Source: Actinomycetes bacterium (GTDB lineage Bacteria > Actinomycetota > Actinomycetes > Actinomycetales > Cellulomonadaceae). Taken from it: a DNA stretch of 7,830 nt. Made by a program: the position numbers and the translations under genes. The DNA lies in assembly GCA_023426865.1 (NCBI GenBank), contig JAEZBT010000104.1:1-7830 (forward strand). The letters run 5' to 3'. Shown piece by piece: positions 1 to 5,365 of the stretch. Within the stretch, counting starts at the first letter, position 1. The number at the start of each line of letters is the position of its first letter. The notes beneath the pieces are model-generated. The model was not told the DNA's origin. It saw only the letters and a program-made list of their open reading frames with translations, and made no database searches.

Positions 1-111
1 CTGCTGCGCGGCCTGCCCTGGGGCGTGCGCCGGGCGTACCCGCTCGCCACGCTCGCCGCGCCGATGACGCCGGCCGGCGAGGAGTCCGGCCGCCTGGCGG
101 TGGGCCCCTGA
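1..111 (+). CDS. C-terminal end of an unidentified protein (5' end outside window)
   Basis: An open frame enters from the left edge and ends at a TGA at 109-111, giving 36 visible codons. Every sense codon ends in G or C, which in this high-GC genome is strong evidence for real coding in this frame. The visible tail has a Trp-Gly-Val-Arg-Arg stretch, then an Ala/Leu-rich patch, and ends in Val-Gly-Pro. I recognise no domain and give no function. It lies on the same strand as the downstream operon but is separated from it by a GC-rich hairpin and the operon's own operator, so it probably belongs to a different transcript. Confidence 0.65.
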   Translation: MLRGLPWGVRRAYPLATLAAPMTPAGEESGRLAVGP

Positions 112-131
112 GGCCGCCTGCGGCGCGGCCT
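111..131 (+). terminator. possible weak hairpin terminator after the partial gene
   Basis: AGGCCGC at 111-117 pairs with GCGGCCT at 125-131, giving a 7-bp GC-rich stem with a 7-nt loop, starting at the last base of the stop codon. Only two T residues follow, so it would be a poor rho-independent terminator. Its position between a finished gene and a separately controlled operon is what makes it plausible. Confidence 0.35.
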
Positions 132-151
132 TGACCGTCCCCGAACTTCTG

Positions 152-177
152 TGGTTCATTAGTAGAGTAATGAACCA
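152..177. promoter_or_regulatory. YtrA/GntR operator palindrome
   Basis: TGGTTCATTA at 152-161 is the exact reverse complement of TAATGAACCA at 168-177, with a 6-bp spacer between them. A perfect 10+10 palindrome of AT-rich character in such GC-rich DNA stands out. It sits 22 bp before the first gene of the operon, a GntR repressor, and covers the likely -10 box. GntR-family proteins bind as dimers to palindromes of this kind and commonly repress their own operon. I infer that the downstream YtrA-type regulator binds here. Confidence 0.8.
163..168 (+). promoter_or_regulatory. probable -10 box of the ABC operon promoter
   Basis: TAGAGT at 163-168 fits the actinobacterial TAnnnT -10 pattern and lies in the centre of the operator palindrome, so bound repressor would block RNA polymerase. 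Transcription would start near 175, giving a leader of about 24 nt before the GTG at 199. No good -35 box stands at 17-18 bp. A TTGACC at 131-136 has no TAnnnT box at the right distance. Confidence 0.5.
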
Positions 178-187
178 ATGAGGCGAC

Positions 188-193
188 AGGAGG
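188..193 (+). promoter_or_regulatory. Shine-Dalgarno site that fixes the GntR start at GTG 199
   Basis: A perfect AGGAGG lies 5 nt before an in-frame GTG at 199. The alternative ATG at 178 has no Shine-Dalgarno before it and directly abuts the operator. The predicted transcription start near 175 would leave ATG 178 almost leaderless, so it cannot be wholly excluded. Confidence 0.75.
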
Positions 194-198
194 ACGGC

Positions 199-576
199 GT
201 GGCCTTCGACGGGCGCGACCCGATCTACCTGCAGATCGCCGACCAGATCCGCACCGATGTCGTCAGCGGTGCGCTCCGGGAGGAGGAGCAGGTCATGTCG
301 ACCACCCAGTACGCGACCGCGTACCGCATCAACCCGGCCACGGCCGCGAAGGCGTTCGCCGAGCTCGTCGACGAGGGCACGCTCTACAAGCGCCGCGGCG
401 TCGGCATGTTCGTCGCCCCCGGCGCGCGGGCGCGGCTCGTCGGCCAGCGCCGCGAGCGGTTCTTCGCCGACGTCGTCGACCCGGTCGCCGCCGAGGCCCG
501 CGTCCTCGGCATCCCGCTGGACGACGTCGTCGCCCGCCTGCGCGCCGCGGCCGCCGGGACGGAGGGGGACCGATGA
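199..576 (+). CDS. GntR-family transcriptional repressor, YtrA subfamily
   Basis: This encodes a short (125 aa from GTG 199; 132 aa if ATG 178 is used) GntR regulator. Residues about 9-73 form the winged helix: it opens with PIYLQIADQIR, continues with a TTQYATAYRINPATAAKAF recognition region, and closes with the RRGVGMFV wing typical of the family. Only about 50 residues follow, rich in Arg and Ala, which matches the short dimerisation tail of YtrA regulators and rules out a large ligand domain (FadR, HutC). It is the first gene of a five-gene ABC operon, and its TGA overlaps the next ATG (ATGA at 573-576). YtrA-type proteins typically repress their own ABC transporter operons, and the palindrome just upstream fits autoregulation. 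The inducer is unknown; cell-envelope stress is the precedent from Bacillus ytr. Confidence 0.92.
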   Translation: MAFDGRDPIYLQIADQIRTDVVSGALREEEQVMSTTQYATAYRINPATAAKAFAELVDEGTLYKRRGVGMFVAPGARARLVGQRRERFFADVVDPVAAEARVLGIPLDDVVARLRAAAAGTEGDR

Positions 577-1469
577 GCGACACCGGCATCGGCGTCGAGG
601 TGCGCGGGCTGGTCGCCCGCTACGGCTCCACGGTCGCGCTCGACGGCGTGGACCTGAGCATCGCGCCCGGCACGATCACCGGCCTGCTCGGCCGCAACGG
701 CTCCGGCAAGACCACGCTGCTCTCGGTGCTCGCCGCGTTCCGGCGGTCCGCCGCCGGCTCGGTGCTCGTCGACGGCGAGGAGCCCTGGGAGAACGAGCGC
801 GTCACCGAGCAGGTGTGCCTCATCCGGGAGAGCGGCGACGTCGCGAGCGACGTGCGTCTGGGCGAGACCTTGCGGATCGTCGCGGAGTCCCGCCCGGCGT
901 TCGACACCGACCTCGCCGGCGCGCTCCTGGACACGTTCGAGCTCGACCCGCGCAAGCGTCCCTCGGGCCTGTCCCGCGGGAAGAAGTCGGCATTCGGCGT
1001 CGTCGTCGGGCTGGCCACGCGCGCCCCGCTGACGATGCTCGACGAGGTGCACCTCGGCATGGACGCCCCGTCGCGGTACGCGTTCTACGACGCCCTGCTG
1101 GCGGACTATGCGGAGCACCCGCGCACGATCGTCGTCTCCAGCCACCTGATCGACGAGATCCAGCGGCTGCTCGAGCACGTCGTCATCCTCGACGAGGGCC
1201 GGGTGCTGCTCGCCGACGACGCCGATGCCCTGCGCTCCCGCGGCGCAACGGTGACCGGCCCGGCGGACGCCGTCGACGCCTTCGTCGCGGGCCGCCGTGC
1301 CATCGGCCGCAGATCCCTCGGCCGGACGACGCAGGTCACGCTCTACGGCACGGTCACCCCCGACGACGCAGCCACGGCCCACGCTGCCGGGCTCGAGCTC
1401 GGCGGCGTCGACCTGCAGGACCTGTTCGTCGATCTGACGTCCAAGGACGGGAAGGAGGCAGCGCGATGA
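573..1469 (+). CDS. ABC transporter ATP-binding protein, YtrB-like
   Basis: A 298-aa nucleotide-binding subunit that would power a membrane exporter from the cytoplasmic face. Walker A is GRNGSGKT (40-47), Walker B is LTMLDE (153-158), and the switch histidine is H191 in SSHLIDEI. The signature is LSRGKKS (133-139) instead of LSGGQ; an Arg after Ser is familiar in YtrB-type subunits. The Q-loop region (VCLIRESGD, about 82-90) lacks an obvious Gln, and the Pro usually following Walker B Glu is Val159. The catalytic Glu is present, so it should still hydrolyse ATP. About 90 residues of variable C-terminal extension follow the ATPase core. The start overlaps the repressor stop by 4 bp and is preceded by a GGAGGGGG Shine-Dalgarno at 561-568; the end overlaps the next gene by 4 bp, so translation is probably coupled. 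The partner is most likely the adjacent membrane protein. Confidence 0.93.
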   Translation: MSDTGIGVEVRGLVARYGSTVALDGVDLSIAPGTITGLLGRNGSGKTTLLSVLAAFRRSAAGSVLVDGEEPWENERVTEQVCLIRESGDVASDVRLGETLRIVAESRPAFDTDLAGALLDTFELDPRKRPSGLSRGKKSAFGVVVGLATRAPLTMLDEVHLGMDAPSRYAFYDALLADYAEHPRTIVVSSHLIDEIQRLLEHVVILDEGRVLLADDADALRSRGATVTGPADAVDAFVAGRRAIGRRSLGRTTQVTLYGTVTPDDAATAHAAGLELGGVDLQDLFVDLTSKDGKEAAR

Positions 1470-2200
1470 CCCGGGTCCTCAGTCGCTCCGTCGCCACCGC
1501 GAGCCGCGGCCTGCTCCGCGGGCAGTTGTCGGTCGGGTGGTGGGCGTTCCCCGTCATCGCCGTCGCGGCGGCCATCGCGATCGTCGTCTGGGCGACGATC
1601 GGCGAGCCGACGAAGTCCATCGTCGGCTTCTCCCGGCAGGGCATGATGTGGTTCCCCTTCTCGCTCTCGATCGCCATTGCCGCCGGGCAGGTCAACGTGC
1701 AGGTCGCGATGGGGCGGACACGGCGTGCGCTGGGCCGGGCCGCGGTGCTGGTGGCTCTCGCGATGTCGGTCGTGTACGCCCTCGGTCTCGTGGTGCTGGT
1801 CCAGGTGGAGCGCGGGGTGTACGCCGCGGCGGGCTGGCATCACGTCATCAGCGACGGGATGACGTTCGCCTCGGACACCTCGCAGGTCGGCCTGCTGTTC
1901 GGTGAGTACCTGGTCGTCACGGCCGTCGCGCAGCTCTCCGGCCTGCTCTGCGGCATCACGTACTACCGCTACGGCGGCTGGGTGGGCACGCTGTCGCTGC
2001 CGCTGACCGTCGGACCTGTGCTGCTCGTCCTGGCCGGCATGAGCGCCGAGGTGTCCTTCCTCAGCGGCGACCTGGCCGTGGGCACGGTCGGCGGTGGGGC
2101 CGTGCGGTTCGCCGTCGCGGTCGTCGTGATGGCCGCCGTCATCGTCGCCTTCCAGCGGATCCTGCGGGGCACGCCCGTCCGCACGGCTCCCCTCATCTGA
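1466..2200 (+). CDS. six-helix membrane protein, likely permease partner of the YtrB-like ATPase
   Basis: A 244-aa hydrophobic protein. Start ATG 1466 overlaps the ATPase stop and has GGAGG 5' of it (about 1453-1458). Hydrophobic segments lie at about 24-45, 57-78, 91-115, 141-165, 172-192 and 210-230, giving six predicted helices. The N-terminus carries several Arg residues and helix 2 is followed by a basic GRTRRALGR loop, so both ends are probably cytoplasmic by the positive-inside rule. No signature of a named ABC permease family is clear to me. The assignment rests on topology and on its place in a GntR-ATPase-membrane protein set, a common actinobacterial arrangement. An open frame extends far upstream in this frame (to 257), but that part is a shadow of the two preceding genes. 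Confidence 0.85.
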   Translation: MTRVLSRSVATASRGLLRGQLSVGWWAFPVIAVAAAIAIVVWATIGEPTKSIVGFSRQGMMWFPFSLSIAIAAGQVNVQVAMGRTRRALGRAAVLVALAMSVVYALGLVVLVQVERGVYAAAGWHHVISDGMTFASDTSQVGLLFGEYLVVTAVAQLSGLLCGITYYRYGGWVGTLSLPLTVGPVLLVLAGMSAEVSFLSGDLAVGTVGGGAVRFAVAVVVMAAVIVAFQRILRGTPVRTAPLI

Positions 2201-2214
2201 ACCGGGAGGTTCCC

Positions 2215-3144
2215 ATGGCAACACCCGTCATCGAGGTCGCGGGCCTGCGCAAGGCCTACGGCCCCAAGGTCGCGGTCGACGACGTCTCGTTCACCGTCGA
2301 GCCCGGCGAGATCGTCGGCATCCTCGGCCCGAACGGCGCCGGCAAGACGACGACCGTCGAGTCGATCGCCGGTCTGCGCGTGCCCGACGCAGGCGCCGTC
2401 CGGGTGCTCGGCCTGGACCCGCAGCGCGACGGCGAGACGCTTCGCGAGCGGCTCGGGCTGCAGCTCCAGGAGAGCGAGATGCCCGCGAAGATCACCGTGC
2501 GGGAGGCGCTGGCGCTCTACGCGTCGTTCTACGCGAACCCCGCTGACCCGGCCGAACTGGTCCGTGACCTCGGCCTGGGCGATCGCATCGACACGCAGTT
2601 CCGGCGGCTGTCGGGCGGCCAGAAGCAGCGGCTGTCGGTCGCGCTCGCGCTCGTCGGGAACCCGGAGGTCGCGATCCTCGACGAGCTCACCACGGGCCTG
2701 GACCCGCAGGCGCGCCGCGAGACCTGGGGCGTGATCGAGCGGATCCGGGACCGCGGCGTGACGATCCTCCTGGTCACGCACTTCATGGAGGAGGCTGAGC
2801 GGCTCGCCGACCGGGTGCTCCTCATCGACGCCGGCCGCGTGGTCGCCCAGGGCACCCCCGCCCAGCTCGCCGCGCGCGCGACCGCGCAGAGCGTGCGGTT
2901 CACGCTCCGCGATCCGCTGCCGGCGGGCCTCCTGGAGCAGATCCCGGGCGTCGCGTCCGTCGTCGCCGAGAACGGCGAGTACGAGGTCCGTGGGGCCGAG
3001 GTCGCGGTCGACGTCGTCCTGGCCGTGACCGGGCTCGGCCTGCGGCCCCTGCAGCTCCGGGTGGAGCAGGGCTCCCTCGAGGAGGCGTTCGTGTCCATCG
3101 TCAGCGCCAACGGCAACGGCGCACACCACGGCAAGGAGTCCTGA
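2215..3144 (+). CDS. ABC transporter ATP-binding protein, DrrA/CcmA type
   Basis: A 309-aa ATPase of the ABC-2 drug/polymer export type. Walker A is GPNGAGKT (38-45), the Q-loop is around Q83/Q85 (LQLQES), the signature is a canonical LSGGQ (132-136), Walker B is VAILDE (152-157), the D-loop is GLD (161-163) and the switch histidine is H189 in LLVTHFMEEAERLAD. The Pro usual in LDEPTTGLD is Leu158. Residues about 220-309 form the C-terminal domain found in DrrA-like subunits, ending in an SLEEAFVSIV motif typical of that family. ATG 2215 follows the preceding stop by 14 bp with GGGAGG at 2203-2208. The next gene, an ABC-2 permease, starts 1 bp after this stop, so the two form one transporter. 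The family exports drugs, lipids or polysaccharides; the substrate here is unknown. Confidence 0.95.
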   Translation: MATPVIEVAGLRKAYGPKVAVDDVSFTVEPGEIVGILGPNGAGKTTTVESIAGLRVPDAGAVRVLGLDPQRDGETLRERLGLQLQESEMPAKITVREALALYASFYANPADPAELVRDLGLGDRIDTQFRRLSGGQKQRLSVALALVGNPEVAILDELTTGLDPQARRETWGVIERIRDRGVTILLVTHFMEEAERLADRVLLIDAGRVVAQGTPAQLAARATAQSVRFTLRDPLPAGLLEQIPGVASVVAENGEYEVRGAEVAVDVVLAVTGLGLRPLQLRVEQGSLEEAFVSIVSANGNGAHHGKES

Positions 3145-3145
3145 G

Positions 3146-3961
3146 ATGACGACGACGCCCGTCCCCGCGCCCGCCCGCGCGTCGCGCCCCGTGGGCACGG
3201 CCCGCAGCCCGCGCGTCCTGGCCGCGCTCACCGCGTCCGAGGCCCGGCTGTACCTGCGCGAGCCGTCCGCGGTGTTCTTCGGCCTGTTCTTCCCGGCCGT
3301 GCTGCTCGTCGCGCTCGGCCTGCTCATGCCGTGGGCCGACGAGCCGTTCAGCGACACCCCACCGCTGTCGGAGATCACCGCGATCACCGGCTACACGCCG
3401 ATCGTGCTGGCGCTGGCCATCGGCACCGTCGGCTACACGACCCTGCCGCCCACCATGGGCACCTATCGCGAGAAGGGTGTGCTGCGCCGCCTGTCGACGA
3501 CGCCGCTGCCGCCGTCGCGCCTGCTCGTCGCCCAGCTGCTGGTGAACCTGGCGATGCTCGTCGTCGCCTCGACGCTCGCGGTCGTGGGTGGCGCGCTCCT
3601 GCTCGACATCGGGATGCCGAAGGACGTCGGTGTGACGCTGCTCGCGTTCGTCGTCGGGGCCGCGGCCTCGATGTCGGTCGGCCTGCTCATCGCGGCGCTC
3701 GCCCCGACCGCGGGGGCCGCGACCGGTGGCGGGATGCTCGTCTACATGACCTCGCTGTTCTTCGCCGGGGTCTGGTTCCCGCTGCCGCTCATGCCCGAGG
3801 TCGTGCAGACGATCAGCCGGTTCACGCCCCTGGGCGCGGCGTCGCAGGCGCTGGCCGCCGGCTGGTACGAGGGCACGTTCCCCGGCGTGGAGCTGCTGGT
3901 CATGGGCGTGTGGACGGCCGTGATGGTGCCGCTGGCGGCGCGGCTGTTCCGCTGGACGTGA
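3146..3961 (+). CDS. ABC-2 type transporter permease, DrrB-like
   Basis: A 271-aa membrane subunit that forms the translocation path for the adjacent DrrA-like ATPase. After a Pro/Ala/Arg-rich cytoplasmic tail (1-25), hydrophobic segments lie at about 43-62, 82-102, 127-153, 161-186, 193-212 and 247-266, the normal six-helix ABC-2 topology. The coupling-helix region YREKGVLRRLSTTPLPPSR (107-125) and the segment FFAGVWFPLPLMPEVVQTIS (205-224) are hallmark ABC-2 permease motifs. ATG 3146 is 1 bp after the ATPase stop, with AAGGAG at 3133-3138 inside the end of that gene. It is the last gene of the operon and converges on the NUDIX gene with a 16-bp gap. Substrate unknown. Confidence 0.95.
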   Translation: MTTTPVPAPARASRPVGTARSPRVLAALTASEARLYLREPSAVFFGLFFPAVLLVALGLLMPWADEPFSDTPPLSEITAITGYTPIVLALAIGTVGYTTLPPTMGTYREKGVLRRLSTTPLPPSRLLVAQLLVNLAMLVVASTLAVVGGALLLDIGMPKDVGVTLLAFVVGAAASMSVGLLIAALAPTAGAATGGGMLVYMTSLFFAGVWFPLPLMPEVVQTISRFTPLGAASQALAAGWYEGTFPGVELLVMGVWTAVMVPLAARLFRWT

Positions 3962-3977
3962 GTGGGGCCCGGGCGCC

Positions 3978-4484
3978 TCAGCGCACGTAGGGCCCGGCCC
4001 AGACGGTGCCCTGACGTCCGGCGTCGCGGTGGGCGAGCGCGTGCTCGAGGCGCTCGTCCCCGCCGTCGGACAGCGGGCGGGGCAGGTCGTCGAGACCGAA
4101 CCAGCGCACGTCGTGGTTCTCGTCGTCGGCCGCGTGCGCGCCGTCGACCGTCCCGCCGAGGGGGCGGCAGCGGAACGCGAGCACGAGGTACTGCGCCAGG
4201 TCGCCGTTCCCGTGCTCGATGACGGTGCCGCTGATCGCGGAGGTCAGCGCGAGGACCTCGACGTCGACGCCGGTCTCCTCGCGGATCTCGCGGACCAGGC
4301 CGGTCGCGGGCTGCTCGCCCGGGTCGAGGATGCCGCCGGGCAGCCCCCACAGGCCGTTGTCCACCCGGTGGGTGAGCAGCAGCCGGTCGTCGTCGTCGAG
4401 CACGACGCCGGAGACCGCGGGGAGCCAGAGCAGGTCGGTGCCGACCTGCCGGCGCAGCCGCAGGACGAAGTCGGGGATCGCCAT
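3978..4484 (-). CDS. NUDIX hydrolase
   Basis: A 168-aa NUDIX hydrolase that would cleave a nucleoside diphosphate linked to another group, X; the true substrate cannot be told. The NUDIX box is complete at 51-73: G51, E57, R65-E66, E69-E70, G72, matching Gx5Ex7REUxEExGU, so the metal-binding helix is intact. The fold starts at about 20 with LPAVSGVVLDDDDRLLLTHR, and VDNGLWGLPGG leads into the box. ATG 4484 is chosen because protein similarity starts there; the frame remains open upstream to 4784, but that stretch overlaps the small gene at 4508-4723. There is no Shine-Dalgarno; a TACGCT box lies 6 bp before the ATG, so the mRNA may be leaderless. Its 3' end converges on the ABC permease gene. 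Confidence 0.92.
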   Translation of the reverse strand: MAIPDFVLRLRRQVGTDLLWLPAVSGVVLDDDDRLLLTHRVDNGLWGLPGGILDPGEQPATGLVREIREETGVDVEVLALTSAISGTVIEHGNGDLAQYLVLAFRCRPLGGTVDGAHAADDENHDVRWFGLDDLPRPLSDGGDERLEHALAHRDAGRQGTVWAGPYVR

Positions 4485-4490
4485 CGGGCG

Positions 4491-4496
4491 AGCGTA
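4491..4496 (-). promoter_or_regulatory. candidate -10 box for leaderless NUDIX transcript
   Basis: On the minus strand TACGCT (TAnnnT type) lies 6 nt before the NUDIX ATG, which places transcription start at or next to the A of the start codon. No -35 match is seen at 17-18 bp. It lies in the 23-bp gap after the small gene, so read-through from that gene is the alternative source of transcript. Confidence 0.4.
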
Positions 4497-4507
4497 GCCG
4501 CCCCGCG

Positions 4508-4723
4508 TCAGGCGGCCGGGTCGCCCAGCTCCGCGACGAACTCCTCGTAGATCGGCGAGCCGATACCGAGCCCACCGGGTCGTGCGCTCACGGTGGCGCG
4601 CCCGGGGGTGGGGGCGCCCGGCGCGGGTCCCCACGCCTGGCCTGTCGTCGACATGGTGGACATGGTCGACGGCTCCGCTGCGGCGGACCTTGCCGCCTTC
4701 CTGTCCTTGCTGGCCCGTGCCAC
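4508..4723 (-). CDS. small protein of unknown function (71 aa)
   Basis: A short gene starting with GTG at 4723. The start is chosen because AAGGAGGTCC, an almost full anti-Shine-Dalgarno match, lies 5 nt ahead of it; the upstream in-frame ATG at 4801 lacks such a site. The N-terminus is basic (MARASKDRKAARS), then a low-complexity part includes STMSTMSTT (19-27) made by a 9-bp tandem repeat, then a Gly/Pro/Ala linker. The C-terminus (about 48-71) is ordered-looking and acidic: PGGLGIGSPIYEEFVAELGD. No signal peptide, membrane helix or Cys is present, so it is probably a soluble cytoplasmic protein. It ends 23 bp before the NUDIX start on the same strand, so they may be cotranscribed. I do not recognise the family and assign no function. 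Confidence 0.7.
   Translation of the reverse strand: MARASKDRKAARSAAAEPSTMSTMSTTGQAWGPAPGAPTPGRATVSARPGGLGIGSPIYEEFVAELGDPAA
4644..4670. repeat. three-copy 9-bp tandem repeat inside the small gene
   Basis: On the + strand the units GTCGTCGAC, ATGGTGGAC and ATGGTCGAC follow one another directly, bounded by GTCGAC on both sides. In the small gene (minus strand) this encodes the Ser-Thr-Met repeats in the low-complexity part. Such repeats can change copy number by slippage; 9-bp steps would keep the reading frame. Confidence 0.6.
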
Positions 4724-4726
4724 GTT

Positions 4727-4736
4727 GGACCTCCTT
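4727..4736 (-). promoter_or_regulatory. strong ribosome binding site of the 71-aa protein
   Basis: Minus-strand AAGGAGGTCC ends 3 nt before the GTG start, with its AAGGAGGT core 5 nt away. It is the best Shine-Dalgarno sequence in the window and decides both that the small frame is a gene and which start is used. Confidence 0.75.
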
Positions 4737-4861
4737 GATGTCACCCTGCTGGAGCATCGTGACGCCAAGATCAGGGTGCCGCACGTCGAGAGCCGGGGCA
4801 ATACCGGGAAAGCCGGACGTTCGGGGAGGTCAGGGCAGGGTCGGGCGGCCGTGTCAACGCG

Positions 4862-5314
4862 TCAGGCGCCCGTGCGGTACGCGATCTCGCCGCCCGGCCA
4901 GACCACGCGCGCGATGCCCGCGCCCGCGAGGAACCGCTGACAGTTGGGGCACGGCTCGTCCGTGACGTACACGGTCGCGCCCAGCCGCGCGCCGCTCGGC
5001 AGGTGCAGGACGGCGTTCTCCTCCGCGTGCAGTGCCTGGCACGCCTCGGCCACCTCGACGTACGGCGAGCTCGCCGGGATCTCGTCGTACGTGCGCCGCC
5101 CGCGGGGGCAGGCGCCGTCGGTCAGGCAGCCGGGCTGGCCGGGCGGGTACCCGTTGTAGCCGGTCGCGAGCACGCGGTGGTCGGGCCCGAGGATGACGGC
5201 GCCCACCTTGCGGCGCGTGCAGTCCGCGCGCGAGGCGACCGCGGTGGCGATGCCGAGAGCCCACTCGTCCCACGTGGGCCGCGTGCCGGGGTCGCCGACG
5301 ACGACGGGAGTCAT
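4862..5314 (-). CDS. zinc-dependent deoxycytidylate (dCMP) deaminase family protein
   Basis: A 150-aa cytidine/deoxycytidylate deaminase-fold enzyme; the family member it resembles most converts dCMP to dUMP for dTMP synthesis (ComEB-like). The zinc site is complete: HAEEN (H96, proton-shuttling E98) and PCPNC (C122, C125). The segment CTRRKVGAVIL (32-42) and GYNGYPPGQPGC (52-63) are typical of the dCMP deaminase branch rather than of CDA or tRNA adenosine deaminase. Length is normal. ATG 5314 is the first start in frame with the family N-terminus; it has no Shine-Dalgarno but a TACTCT box 7 bp upstream, suggesting a leaderless mRNA. It lies 51 bp after the alpha/beta hydrolase gene on the same strand. 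Substrate (dCMP versus related nucleotides) is inferred from motifs only. Confidence 0.9.
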   Translation of the reverse strand: MTPVVVGDPGTRPTWDEWALGIATAVASRADCTRRKVGAVILGPDHRVLATGYNGYPPGQPGCLTDGACPRGRRTYDEIPASSPYVEVAEACQALHAEENAVLHLPSGARLGATVYVTDEPCPNCQRFLAGAGIARVVWPGGEIAYRTGA

Positions 5315-5321
5315 GCCGCGC

Positions 5322-5327
5322 AGAGTA
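5322..5327 (-). promoter_or_regulatory. candidate -10 box for leaderless deaminase transcript
   Basis: Minus-strand TACTCT (TAnnnT) ends 7 nt before the deaminase ATG, placing the transcription start at the start codon. No convincing -35 is seen. The absence of any Shine-Dalgarno in front of this ATG supports leaderless translation, which is common in actinobacteria. Confidence 0.45.
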
Positions 5328-5365
5328 GCGAGTCGCCGGGCCCGGGGAGGTGGCGTTCCCGCACG

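Noticed and set aside
257..1465. Long + strand open frame running upstream of the membrane protein at 1466
   Set aside because: It overlaps the GntR and first ATPase genes in another frame and its product is an Arg/Ala/Pro-rich shadow; the real start is ATG 1466 with its own Shine-Dalgarno.
1343..3387. Long minus-strand open frames opposite the ABC operon
   Set aside because: Their products are rich in Arg, Asp, Gly and His with no domain, as is typical of antisense frames in high-GC genes.
3965..3995. GGGCCC pairs as a terminator between the convergent permease and NUDIX genes
   Set aside because: Only 6 bp can pair across a 19-nt loop, GGGCCC is self-complementary, and no T run follows; it lies partly in the NUDIX coding end.
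4829..4857. Consensus -35 TTGACA on the minus strand (4857-4852) as promoter of the small gene
   Set aside because: There is no TAnnnT box at 16-19 bp downstream, so it cannot be supported as a promoter.
4593..4940. 115-codon + strand frame with plausible-looking composition
   Set aside because: It is antisense to the 71-aa gene, which has a far better ribosome binding site, and runs into the deaminase gene; no Shine-Dalgarno supports it.
4862..5314. Anti-phage nucleotide-depletion deaminase
   Set aside because: The protein has only a normal-length dCMP deaminase domain, no fused effector and no defence neighbours; a housekeeping role is the simpler reading.
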